Source: CALACW01 sp963627915
Lineage (GTDB): Bacteria > Bacillota > Clostridia > Oscillospirales > Acutalibacteraceae
Assembly (NCBI GenBank): GCA_963627915.1
Contig: CAVGCY010000027.1
Coordinates: forward strand, 1 to 31,025
Direction of reading: 5' to 3'
DNA: 31,025 bases
In this document: one piece after another, positions 24,124-31,025 of the stretch
Layout of the letters: each line of letters starts with the position of its first letter
How positions within the stretch are numbered: the first letter of the stretch is position 1
Made by a program: the position numbers and the translations under genes
Notes under the pieces: generated by a model
The model's input: only the letters and a program-made list of their open reading frames with translations
The model's database searches: none
Told to the model about the DNA's origin: nothing

Positions 24124-25149
24124 TTGGATACAATCGACATTCTCAAAACGTTAACTTCATCCGCAGGCGTTACGGGCGACGAATATAACGACGCCGGGCT
24201 GAACGCCGAAAAAATTCTCTCGGAATACGGCGATGTTAAGCGCACAAACAGCGGCAGTCCGGCGCTTAACATACCCGGTTCGGGTAAAAAGATTCTGCTT
24301 GACGCGCATTTGGACAGAATCGGACTTATCGTAACCGGAATCGACAAAACAGGATTTTTAAGAGTTGACAAATGCGGAGGAATCGACCGCAGAACCATTG
24401 CGGCGGCACGCGTAACGGTGCTCGGCAAGGAAAAATTAAAAGGCGTTATCATAAGCACTCCGCCACACCTTGCAAAAAGCGAGGACGCGGACAAGGCTAT
24501 GACATTCGAGCCTGCCGCCGTTGACGCCGGTCTTTCATATGAAGAAATTTCAAAAATCGTCAAAGTCGGCGACAGAATTGTTTTCGACGGGGAATTTACC
24601 TTGCTTGCGAACGGACTTGTAACTTCCCCCGCGCTCGACGACCGCGCCGGAATGACGGTACTTATAAAAGCGCTCGATATTATAGAAAAAAAAGGCGGAA
24701 CAGACGCGGATATTACCGTTCTGTTTTCTTCTCAGGAGGAAATTACGGGTGCGGGCGCAAAAACGGGCGCATACGAATTTATGCCGGACGAGGCAATAGC
24801 GGTAGACGTAAGCTTCGCGAAAGCTCCGGGAATAAAGGAAACGGAGTCGGGCGAACTTAAAAAGGGCGCTATGATATGCATATCTCCGTCGCTTGACAAT
24901 GAGTTTTCAAATTTATTAATCAAAACGGCTCGGGAAAATTCAATCCCCTATCAGCTTGAAATCTGCCCGTCGTCAACAGGTACGAACGCGGACGATATCG
25001 CTTTAAGCCGTTCGGGCGTAAAAACAGCCGTCGTTTCAATACCTCAGCGAAACATGCACACTCAAAGCGAAATAATCGCGCTCGAAGATATCGAATCATG
25101 CGCGGAGCTTATCGCGGCATATATTCTGTCGAACGGAGGTAAAAGATGA
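24124..25149 (+). CDS. M42 family metallopeptidase, first of a pair
   Basis: This 341-residue protein has the M42 (glutamyl aminopeptidase/FrvX-like) metal and catalytic set: His62 in DAHLD, Asp172 in LDDR, Glu205-Glu206 in SQEE, Asp228 in VDVS and His312 in RNMH. The residue after HxD, usually Glu (HxDE), is Arg here. Family members are large self-assembled aminopeptidases that trim peptides in the cytosol; some were once misnamed cellulase M. It starts at TTG 24124, with AGGAG 8 bases upstream and no earlier in-frame alternative that fits. Its stop overlaps the next gene by 4 bases, so the two paralogues are translationally coupled and may form one mixed complex. Confidence 0.88.
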   Translation: MDTIDILKTLTSSAGVTGDEYNDAGLNAEKILSEYGDVKRTNSGSPALNIPGSGKKILLDAHLDRIGLIVTGIDKTGFLRVDKCGGIDRRTIAAARVTVLGKEKLKGVIISTPPHLAKSEDADKAMTFEPAAVDAGLSYEEISKIVKVGDRIVFDGEFTLLANGLVTSPALDDRAGMTVLIKALDIIEKKGGTDADITVLFSSQEEITGAGAKTGAYEFMPDEAIAVDVSFAKAPGIKETESGELKKGAMICISPSLDNEFSNLLIKTARENSIPYQLEICPSSTGTNADDIALSRSGVKTAVVSIPQRNMHTQSEIIALEDIESCAELIAAYILSNGGKR

Positions 25150-26165
25150 TGGATTCATTGTTAAAAAAGCTTTGCCTTACGGATTCGGCGTCGGGACGTG
25201 AGAAAAACATACGCGAATTGATAATTTCCGAAATCGAAGGTCACTGCGAATACAAGGTCGATCCTCTCGGCAATATAATCGCGTTTAAAAAGGGTAAAAA
25301 AACTCCGAAAAACAAAATAATGCTCGACGCGCACATCGACGAAGTCGGGGTTATTGTTACGGGAGCGGACTCCGACGGCTTTCTTAAATTTTCAAACGTC
25401 GGCGGAATCGATACAAAAGTGCTTCTTGCACGAATTATACGTTTTGAAAACGGCATAAAAGGCGTTATAGGCGTCAAACCGATTCATCTGCTCGACAAGG
25501 ACGAAGCGGGCAAAATTCCGCCGAAGGACGAGCTTTATATCGATATAGGAGCAGGCTCAAAGCAGGAGGCTCTGTCGCTTGTTCCGCTCGGAACGACAGG
25601 CGTTTTCTCCGTCGAATATACAAAGCTCGGCGACCGCAAAATCATGTCAAAGGCACTCGACGACAGGGCGGGATGCTTTGTTTTAATCGACATAATACGT
25701 TCCGAAATCGAATATGACGCGTGGTTCTCGTTCTCCGTTCAGGAGGAGATAGGCGCACGCGGAGCCGCCGTCAGCGCGTATACGATAAATCCCGATTATG
25801 CCGTAGTAATCGAAACGACAACGGCGGCGGACATTATTGACGTCCCTGAACACCGCAGGGTCTGCGAATTGGGCAAAGGCGCGGCAATATCGTTCATGGA
25901 CAGAAGCACCGTTTACATGCCCGACGTTTATTCACGCGCCGTTAAAACGGCTGAGAGAAATTCAATCGCTTTTCAGATGAAATCGCTTGTCGCCGGAGGG
26001 AACAACGCGGGAAGCATACACAAGACGCGTTCGGGAATCAAAACGGTAACGCTGAATATTCCCTGCCGTTATCTTCACTCCCCGTCATGCGTTTGCGACG
26101 AAAGAGATATAATCTCGGTCAGGCTTCTTGCCTGCGCTCTGATATCTGAATTTGCCGATGATTAA
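25146..26165 (+). CDS. M42 family metallopeptidase, second of a pair
   Basis: This 339-residue paralogue of the upstream gene is probably a cytosolic aminopeptidase. Metal and catalytic residues are His63 in DAHIDE, Asp172 in LDDR, Glu200-Glu201 in QEE, Glu223 in VIET and His311 in RYLHSP, so this copy keeps the standard HxDE motif that the first lacks. GGAGGT at 25136-25141 serves both ATG codons at 25146 and 25149; the second has the better spacing (7 bases), so the protein may be one residue shorter. The reading frame overlaps the previous gene by ATGA. The following acetyltransferase overlaps its end. Confidence 0.88.
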   Translation: MMDSLLKKLCLTDSASGREKNIRELIISEIEGHCEYKVDPLGNIIAFKKGKKTPKNKIMLDAHIDEVGVIVTGADSDGFLKFSNVGGIDTKVLLARIIRFENGIKGVIGVKPIHLLDKDEAGKIPPKDELYIDIGAGSKQEALSLVPLGTTGVFSVEYTKLGDRKIMSKALDDRAGCFVLIDIIRSEIEYDAWFSFSVQEEIGARGAAVSAYTINPDYAVVIETTTAADIIDVPEHRRVCELGKGAAISFMDRSTVYMPDVYSRAVKTAERNSIAFQMKSLVAGGNNAGSIHKTRSGIKTVTLNIPCRYLHSPSCVCDERDIISVRLLACALISEFADD

Positions 26166-26907
26166 ACTTTTAACGCAGGATAAAACGGATGAATTTATCT
26201 CCCTGTGCAAATCAACCGTTTTAGGCTCGGTTATTTTAACGAAGCTTTTCGCCTACGGAATTAATTCGCCGATTCAATATTTCTGGTATGAGGAAACCGG
26301 CGGCAGAATGGTATCCGTTCTCAATCTTGACGGCGGACTTATGAGCATATCGAAAAAAGGCTCGAACTCGGCAGAATTGCACGAATTTACAAAAATGCTC
26401 GGCTGCAAAAGCGTATACACGGATTTTTCTCCCGGCTTCGGCGAAAAAAACATAAAACGCGGCGAGATATTGATTTACTCTCCGAACGCCGAAACGCCCG
26501 AAGCAATCGATATCGATTCGGAAAACATTAAAAAAATTTTCCCCGTAATATATGAAAACAGTGAAGAGGCGGAGCGCGAAATCATATTTAACACATGGTA
26601 TCCCGACATTTCTCTTAAAAAAAGGCGCGGACTGATACGCGCAAAGGGGATAGCATACGGTGATAAGCTTGTTTCGTGCGCCGTAACATGCGCCGAAAAC
26701 GAAAACTGCGCCGTTATAACCGGCGTTGCGACTTTATCAAAATACCGCAGAAGAGGGTTTGCTCAAAAATGCGTCGTCGCTCTTTCAAACGAGCTTCATG
26801 ACGAGGAAAAAAGCGTTTATCTGATAACGGATAACGAAGAAACAAAAAAATGGTATGAAAAAATGGGTTTTAAACATTTCTCATACCGTTATGCTTATTC
26901 AATATAA
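26158..26907 (+). CDS. GNAT family N-acetyltransferase
   Basis: This 249-residue protein has a GNAT acetyl-CoA-binding signature near its C-terminus: ATLSKYRRRGFAQ (about 191-203), followed by the beta-bulge strand and EKMGF, typical of the fold's last helix and strand. The N-terminal about 120 residues are not typical of the core and may be a degenerate GNAT half or substrate domain. The acceptor substrate is unknown. I prefer ATG 26158, which overlaps the preceding M42 stop by 8 bases; TTG 26152 is the longer option. No clear ribosome binding site is visible, fitting coupling to the upstream gene. A terminator follows directly. Confidence 0.8.
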   Translation: MIKLLTQDKTDEFISLCKSTVLGSVILTKLFAYGINSPIQYFWYEETGGRMVSVLNLDGGLMSISKKGSNSAELHEFTKMLGCKSVYTDFSPGFGEKNIKRGEILIYSPNAETPEAIDIDSENIKKIFPVIYENSEEAEREIIFNTWYPDISLKKRRGLIRAKGIAYGDKLVSCAVTCAENENCAVITGVATLSKYRRRGFAQKCVVALSNELHDEEKSVYLITDNEETKKWYEKMGFKHFSYRYAYSI

Positions 26908-26914
26908 ACAGCTG

Positions 26915-26950
26915 CGGAACCGCCGGAGGAATCGGGCGGTTCCGATTTTT
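26915..26950 (+). terminator. Terminator of the M42-GNAT operon
   Basis: CGGAACCGCC (26915-26924) and GGCGGTTCCG (26935-26944) form a perfect 10-bp stem, followed by ATTTTTATT. It begins 8 bases after the acetyltransferase stop and reaches almost to the convergent lipoprotein stop at 26952. Confidence 0.9.
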
Positions 26951-26951
26951 A

Positions 26952-27752
26952 TTATCCCGCTTCGCCTACATAAAGCGAATAAATTATTTTATCTCCGTTG
27001 TTCCACGAAGCCGTTACTTCAAAAACTACCTCATCGCCGTCAAGATTTATAATATTATTTACGCTTTCAATATTTACTGCCTTCAGCGCGTCGGACGTGT
27101 TGCCGATACTCTCCTCTTTCCAGCCTCTTACGGAGTAGGAATCGGGTTGTTTTTCAAATTTAAGCGTTACGAATTTAAAATCGTCCGTTTTTTTTGCGTA
27201 GCCGTAGCCCGTCGTCATAAGCGGACTTTCGCCGTAAACGCTTATGCCGTTATAAAAAACGGAATTTTCGCAAGCCGTAAATTCGCTTTTTTCATCATCG
27301 TTTTTAAGAAAAGTCAATTTTGGAGCGTCCTCCGAAAGTACGGGCGAGGTCTGAATATAATTTTCGCCGTCAAAAACGCTCGGCGTTTCCATAACGTCGT
27401 AATCAAGCAGTTTTGTAACGCTTGTAGCGGTAATCTCCGTGTTTCCCGTTCCGAACGCGTCACCGTCAAACGTTACGGAAACATAATTGCCGATATTGAA
27501 TTTCGACGCGTCCGCATATTTAACGGTAACCTTATCGCCTTGCGAAAAATACCGCGCGCCGCCGCTCTCAACATCCGCGCCTGCCGAAACGGTTATATAA
27601 TCATCTCCGGCATATTCCACAGAACCGTTAAAGCAAACAATGTTCCTGCTCGAAATACCTTCGTCATTTTTTGCATTTCCCGTACATGCGCAGAGTAATC
27701 CGGCAAGCGTCAAAATCGTCAGCATGCAGGATATTAATTTATTGATTTTCAT
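26952..27752 (-). CDS. Lipoprotein of unknown function
   Basis: This 266-residue protein begins with a lipoprotein signal: MKINKLIS, a hydrophobic core and the lipobox LCAC with Cys23 as lipidation site. After a short linker, residues about 35-120 form beta-rich segments with alternating Gly/Val strands (YITVSAGADV, KVTVKYA, YVSVTFDG), like an OB-fold-type or DUF3221-like domain. The rest is also beta-rich. No family is recognised with confidence. I chose ATG 27752 since GGGGTG (27758-27763) lies 5 bases upstream; longer readings overlap the serine dehydratase. It starts only 13 bases past that gene's stop and is likely co-transcribed, though a shared function is not evident. Confidence 0.8.
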   Translation of the reverse strand: MKINKLISCMLTILTLAGLLCACTGNAKNDEGISSRNIVCFNGSVEYAGDDYITVSAGADVESGGARYFSQGDKVTVKYADASKFNIGNYVSVTFDGDAFGTGNTEITATSVTKLLDYDVMETPSVFDGENYIQTSPVLSEDAPKLTFLKNDDEKSEFTACENSVFYNGISVYGESPLMTTGYGYAKKTDDFKFVTLKFEKQPDSYSVRGWKEESIGNTSDALKAVNIESVNNIINLDGDEVVFEVTASWNNGDKIIYSLYVGEAG

Positions 27753-27765
27753 TTTCGCACCCCGT

Positions 27766-28974
27766 TTATTCTTTTTTATAATTAACTGCAAGACCGCCGC
27801 CGGAGGTTTCCTTATATCTTCCCGACATGTCAAGTCCCGTTTCATACATTGTTTTTACAACGGTATCAAACGATATTTTTCTTGTCACTGTCAGGAAATT
27901 TGACAGGCTCAGCGCATTTATGGCTCTCATTGCGGCAACGGCGTTTCTCTCGATACACGGAATCTGAACAAGTCCGCCGATAGGGTCGCACGTAAGTCCG
28001 AGATGGTGCTCCATTGCGACCTCTGCGGCGTATTCTATCTGGTCTATACCCATTTCAAAAGCCTCGGCAAGAGAAGCGGCAGCCATGGAACAGGCAGAGC
28101 CGACCTCCGCCTGGCATCCGCATTCCGCTCCGCTTATCGAAGCGTTCGTTTTAATAACGTTGCCGATTATACCGCCCGCCGCAAGAGCGTGAGCTATCTG
28201 AATATCCGAAAATCCCTTCTGTTCCTGAACATAACGAAGAACCGACGGTACAACTCCGCACGATCCGCACGTAGGAGCGGTGACTATTGTTCCGCCGCCC
28301 GCGTTCTGTTCGCTCACGGCAAACGCATATGCGCATACGACCCTGTTTTCCCTTGTCTGCGCGGATTCGTCTATATGTCTTTGATTGAAAAGATACCGCG
28401 CTTTTCTCTGCGTTCCGAGCCCGCCGGGAAGTTCGCCCGATTTTACAAGTCCCTCGTTAATCGAGTTTTTCATACAGTCCCACATTTCAAGCAGATATTC
28501 CGTGATATCCTTGCCTTCAAAGTCCTCGGCATACTGCCAAAGACGGATTCTTTTTTTTATACAGTATTCGTTTATTTCCGCAAATGAATCATGCGGATAA
28601 ATTTCCGGCGGATCCTCATTCGGAAGTCCCTCGTATTCGACAGCTCCCCCGCCGACGCTCAACGCCCTTTGTTTTCCGATAAGCTCTCCGTTTTTATATG
28701 CGAAAAAATCAAGCGTATTCGGGTGCTCAAGCGTTGAAGCGTCGGTTTCCCTGTCAAAAACTACCTCGGTACGGTTTTCTCCGAGAACCTCGAGCAGAGC
28801 CTCGTCCGTCATATGCCCCTTGCCCGTCATGGCAAGCGAACCGTAAAGCACGACCTTAAACGCGTCCGCGCCGGGAAACATTTTAAGAATTTTTTTTGCC
28901 GCGTCGTTGGGTCCCATGGTGTGCGAGCTTGACGGTCCCTTTCCGACTTTATACAATTGGGTTAAAGACTTCAT
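27766..28974 (-). CDS. sdaA: L-serine dehydratase, single-chain iron-sulfur type
   Basis: This 402-residue enzyme converts L-serine to pyruvate and ammonia using a [4Fe-4S] cluster rather than PLP. The N-terminal beta-type domain carries VGKGPSSSHTMGP (10-22). The alpha-type domain carries TAPTCGSCG (232-240), ECGCQAEVGSACSM (284-297) and CDPIGGLVQIPC (329-340), which supply the cluster cysteines. Both domains are fused in one chain, as in E. coli SdaA, but it is shorter (E. coli about 454). ATG 28974 is chosen because AGAGGA (28981-28986) lies 6 bases upstream; TTG 28992 would precede that ribosome binding site. It has its own near-consensus promoter. Confidence 0.93.
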   Translation of the reverse strand: MKSLTQLYKVGKGPSSSHTMGPNDAAKKILKMFPGADAFKVVLYGSLAMTGKGHMTDEALLEVLGENRTEVVFDRETDASTLEHPNTLDFFAYKNGELIGKQRALSVGGGAVEYEGLPNEDPPEIYPHDSFAEINEYCIKKRIRLWQYAEDFEGKDITEYLLEMWDCMKNSINEGLVKSGELPGGLGTQRKARYLFNQRHIDESAQTRENRVVCAYAFAVSEQNAGGGTIVTAPTCGSCGVVPSVLRYVQEQKGFSDIQIAHALAAGGIIGNVIKTNASISGAECGCQAEVGSACSMAAASLAEAFEMGIDQIEYAAEVAMEHHLGLTCDPIGGLVQIPCIERNAVAAMRAINALSLSNFLTVTRKISFDTVVKTMYETGLDMSGRYKETSGGGLAVNYKKE

Positions 28975-29005
28975 TTCATTTCCTCTTAACAAACGTTATA
29001 TATCA

Positions 29006-29034
29006 ATTATATATTTTTATTTTAACAATATCAA
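29006..29034 (-). promoter_or_regulatory. Promoter of sdaA-lipoprotein
   Basis: On the minus strand, TTGATA (29029-29034), 17 bases, TATAAT (29006-29011): 11 of 12 consensus matches, about 25 bases of leader. Confidence 0.7.
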
Positions 29035-29227
29035 CAATAAATCCGTGAAATATATAATTCTTGTTGCTTTTGTATATATACATATGCGTCCTTTGGATTA
29101 TATGCACAAACATATTTTATTTTTAATGTAAATAATAAATAAAAAAAATGGTATCATTTTGCCTGTTGCCATTTTGTATATTACATTATTTGGTCATTCA
29201 TAAACTATTCAAAAATAATTATTTTTG

Positions 29228-29256
29228 TTGCATTTTTTTTATATATATGCTACAAT
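29228..29256 (+). promoter_or_regulatory. Promoter of the sugar symporter
   Basis: TTGCAT (29228-29233), 17 bases, TACAAT (29251-29256), with TGC directly before the -10 giving an extended -10 element that may offset the weak -35. The same TTGCAT form is used by the dockerin gene. Confidence 0.55.
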
Positions 29257-29301
29257 TGATTTTGTTAAATTATTAAGAAAAAAAGAAAGGGAGATGTTAT
29301 A

Positions 29302-30867
29302 GTGTCGGACGAAAACAAAAACAGCGTCGAATCCTCCAATCCGGGCGATGTGAATTACGTCTATCAAAACAGACGTTATGTCGGCAGGAAAGAAACCGTC
29401 GGTTTCGTTCTCTGGGATGCGGCGCAGAGTTTTAACATCAACACTTATTCCGGCAGATTTGTAACTAACGTTTTACAGATCGACCTCGGACTCCAGGCAA
29501 TCGAACAGACTATCAACGGAATATGGGACGTCGTCAATGATATTTTCATGGGCGCAATCATAGACAAAACCCGTACCCGCTGGGGTAAGTTCAGACCGTA
29601 TCTGCTTTTACTTGCGGTTCCAGGTTTAATACTTACCGCGCTCTACTGGCTGCTGCCCATACTTTTCGCTGGCAGAACGAGCATGGATCTTACGAAGTTT
29701 ATTTTCTACTTCGTACTTGCGTTTATCAGAGAGGGTATCGGAACATTCCAGGGAATTGCAAGAACCGGACTTTTATCAACGATTACTCCGCACCCTGTCG
29801 ACCGAACGAGGCTTATAACTCTCGCGAACTTCGCTTCGGGTACGTTCGGTGAAAAGCTGCCCGAGCAGATAACAACGGTTATCCTCGACCTTATCGACAA
29901 CAAGGTGCTTACAAAAACGTTCAATGCCTCGCAGAAAACGCTGTATCTCGTAACGTTCGTAGGCATGGGACTTTTCACGACCATCGTATCGAGCGGCATG
30001 TCAATGTGGTTCTTCATGAACTCAAGAGAGAGAATCATGCAGTCGGTCGAATCGCCAAGCCTGAAGCAAAGCTTCCAATCGATTTTGAATAACAAACCCG
30101 TACTTCTGCTTACGCTGTCCGACTTCCTTAACAGCTTCGGATTGGGCGGAAGCAAGCAGGACTATTACGTTGACGTTCTGCATTTTGCGTCCATGACGCT
30201 TATAGCGGGTATTCCCGCGGCTCCCATTTCCCCTGTCAGCTACTCCTATGTTCCGTGGCTGAGAAGAAAGTTCTCCTCTAAAATCCTTTACATAGCAAGT
30301 AACTATAAAGACAGCGTTCTTAATATCTTTATTTTCCTGATAGGCTGTATCGGAATGAAGAAGGACTTCTCCGGCGGTATTTATCAGAACAAATGGGCAA
30401 TGTGCGTTGTCATGATGGTATGGGAAATTATCTGGACATTGTTCTACGGATTGAGATCCGTTATCGGTACGGAGCTTTACAACGAAACCATGGACTACTG
30501 CGAATGGAAGAACGGCTACCGTACGGAGGCTATGACCTCGGTTGCAAAGGGACTTGCCGCAAAGGTTGCCAGCAAGGTAAGTTCGGTTTTAAGCACACTG
30601 CTTAAAAAAGCTGTCAATTACAACACCTCGGCTTACGTTGAGGGACGCGAACAGCCCGACTCGGTTAAGTTCTACCTCTTCGCAATGTTTACCATCGTTC
30701 CCTCGCTCACAGGTTCATTCGGTATTATCCCGATGCTCTTCTATGACCTTGACGGCAAGAAGAAGGAGCAGATGTACAACGATCTTCTCGAACGCCGTGC
30801 GGCTATGCAGCAGAAGGTTAACGTAGGCACAGCCGCCGAAGCCGTCGGTGAAACTGCGGGAGAATAA
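29302..30867 (+). CDS. GPH-family sugar:cation symporter (MFS superfamily)
   Basis: This 521-residue membrane protein has about 12 predicted membrane segments. The loop DKTRTRWGKFRPY (88-100) is the hallmark of the glycoside-pentoside-hexuronide:cation symporter family, and the Asp-rich approach (WDVVNDIFMGAIID, 75-88) also fits. It probably imports a glycoside or oligosaccharide with sodium or protons. It is somewhat longer than typical members (about 450-480), with a hydrophilic N-terminal extension of about 30 residues and an Ala/Glu-rich C-terminal tail. It starts at GTG 29302, with AGGGAG 8 bases upstream; the nearby ATG at 29294 meets a stop after two codons. No hydrolase lies beside it here, so the substrate cannot be inferred. 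Confidence 0.88.
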   Translation: MSDENKNSVESSNPGDVNYVYQNRRYVGRKETVGFVLWDAAQSFNINTYSGRFVTNVLQIDLGLQAIEQTINGIWDVVNDIFMGAIIDKTRTRWGKFRPYLLLLAVPGLILTALYWLLPILFAGRTSMDLTKFIFYFVLAFIREGIGTFQGIARTGLLSTITPHPVDRTRLITLANFASGTFGEKLPEQITTVILDLIDNKVLTKTFNASQKTLYLVTFVGMGLFTTIVSSGMSMWFFMNSRERIMQSVESPSLKQSFQSILNNKPVLLLTLSDFLNSFGLGGSKQDYYVDVLHFASMTLIAGIPAAPISPVSYSYVPWLRRKFSSKILYIASNYKDSVLNIFIFLIGCIGMKKDFSGGIYQNKWAMCVVMMVWEIIWTLFYGLRSVIGTELYNETMDYCEWKNGYRTEAMTSVAKGLAAKVASKVSSVLSTLLKKAVNYNTSAYVEGREQPDSVKFYLFAMFTIVPSLTGSFGIIPMLFYDLDGKKKEQMYNDLLERRAAMQQKVNVGTAAEAVGETAGE

Positions 30868-30894
30868 TAAAACAATTTTAATCAATCCTACGAC

Positions 30895-30930
30895 AAAAGA
30901 CGCGACCGGAAAAGTCACGTCTTTTTCTTT
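30895..30930 (+). terminator. Terminator of the sugar symporter
   Basis: AAAAGACGCGAC (30895-30906) pairs with GTCACGTCTTTT (30914-30925) with one mismatch and loop CGGAAAA, followed by TCTTT. It begins 28 bases after the stop. Confidence 0.8.
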
Positions 30931-30958
30931 ATGTACCTTTGATTTCTGTCAGGTATAG

Positions 30959-30997
30959 CAAAAGAGAGCCGAACTCCATAAGCCCAAAACGCACCGG
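30959..30997 (-). terminator. Possible minus-strand terminator at the right edge
   Basis: GAGCCG and CGGCTC at the two ends of this stretch can pair around a loop of about 23 bases, and TCTTTT follows on the minus strand. It may end a leftward gene beyond the window. The long loop makes it weak. Confidence 0.35.
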
Positions 30998-31025
30998 CTC
31001 ACGCCTCTGAGAACGGTTTTTTCCT

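Larger units (their letters stand above)
28975..29301. other. Divergent AT-rich intergenic region with two promoters
   Basis: About 327 very AT-rich bases lie between sdaA (leftward) and the sugar symporter (rightward). I see one promoter facing each way and no gene; the in-frame stretches are AT-rich noise without ribosome binding sites. TTGCC-ATTTTG-like words recur near 29154-29182 without clear structure. Confidence 0.6.

Noticed and set aside
23756..24133. 125-residue minus-strand open frame
   Set aside because: It is antisense to the small 56-residue gene, which has a strong ribosome binding site, and its translation shows no domain pattern.
24124..26165. Cellulases (endoglucanase M) as the function of the M42 pair
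   Set aside because: M42 members carry peptidase metal motifs; the cellulase label is a historical misannotation.
1..31025. Mobile elements, phage genes, defence systems, tRNA or rRNA
   Set aside because: I saw no transposase, integrase, phage structural, restriction or toxin-antitoxin signature, and no tRNA-like or rRNA sequence.

Overview
The window looks like chromosomal DNA from a Gram-positive, low-to-mid-GC anaerobe of the Clostridia, probably near Ruminococcaceae/Oscillospiraceae. This is inference from several signs: strong GGAGG ribosome binding sites with AT-rich intergenic regions; near-consensus sigma-A promoters; a secreted protein ending in a dockerin of the TA-x-DAR type; MBG/YDG-repeat surface proteins; a single-chain iron-sulfur serine dehydratase; and a lon-engB (ysxC) pair as in Bacillota. 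No rRNA, tRNA, CRISPR array, insertion sequence or prophage gene was seen.

Layout, left to right. (1) 1-406: no gene, three hairpins. (2) 407-7285 (-): a 2292-residue secreted protein with a beta-helix-like N-terminus and MBG/YDG/Ig-like modules. It has a perfect-consensus promoter and a GC-rich leader of about 255 nt. (3) 7286-8132: leader, promoter and several perfect inverted repeats. (4) 8133-13173 (-): a four-gene operon read right to left: an ATP-grasp ligase of the D-aspartate ligase type, an aspartate/glutamate-type racemase, a class B asparagine synthetase and a metallophosphoesterase. The first three match the known route for making D-Asp and amidating it to D-Asn in peptidoglycan cross-bridges. 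(5) 13330-17374 (+): gltX, glnS and a small membrane protein, divergent from the previous operon. (6) 17500-19392 (+): a secreted LCAT/lipase-like protein with dockerin, whose nucleophile Ser appears replaced by Gly. (7) 19603-19731 (+): a 42-residue hydrophobic peptide. (8) 19812-22884 (-): lon then engB. (9) 23072-23650 (-): a sortase-type wall protein with 12-residue tandem repeats. (10) 23881-26907 (+): a 56-residue conserved-looking small protein, two M42 peptidases and a GNAT acetyltransferase. (11) 26952-28974 (-): L-serine dehydratase followed by a lipoprotein. (12) 29302-30867 (+): a GPH-family sugar:cation symporter.

Most genes are housekeeping or cell-surface functions. The more unusual content is the D-Asp/D-Asn-type operon with an added phosphoesterase, the apparently nucleophile-less dockerin lipase homologue, the 12-residue repeat wall protein, the structured leader and inverted repeats at 7286-8132, and two small proteins. 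I do not see a defence system or another clearly new multi-gene system. The best candidate for something under-described is the 8133-13173 operon.
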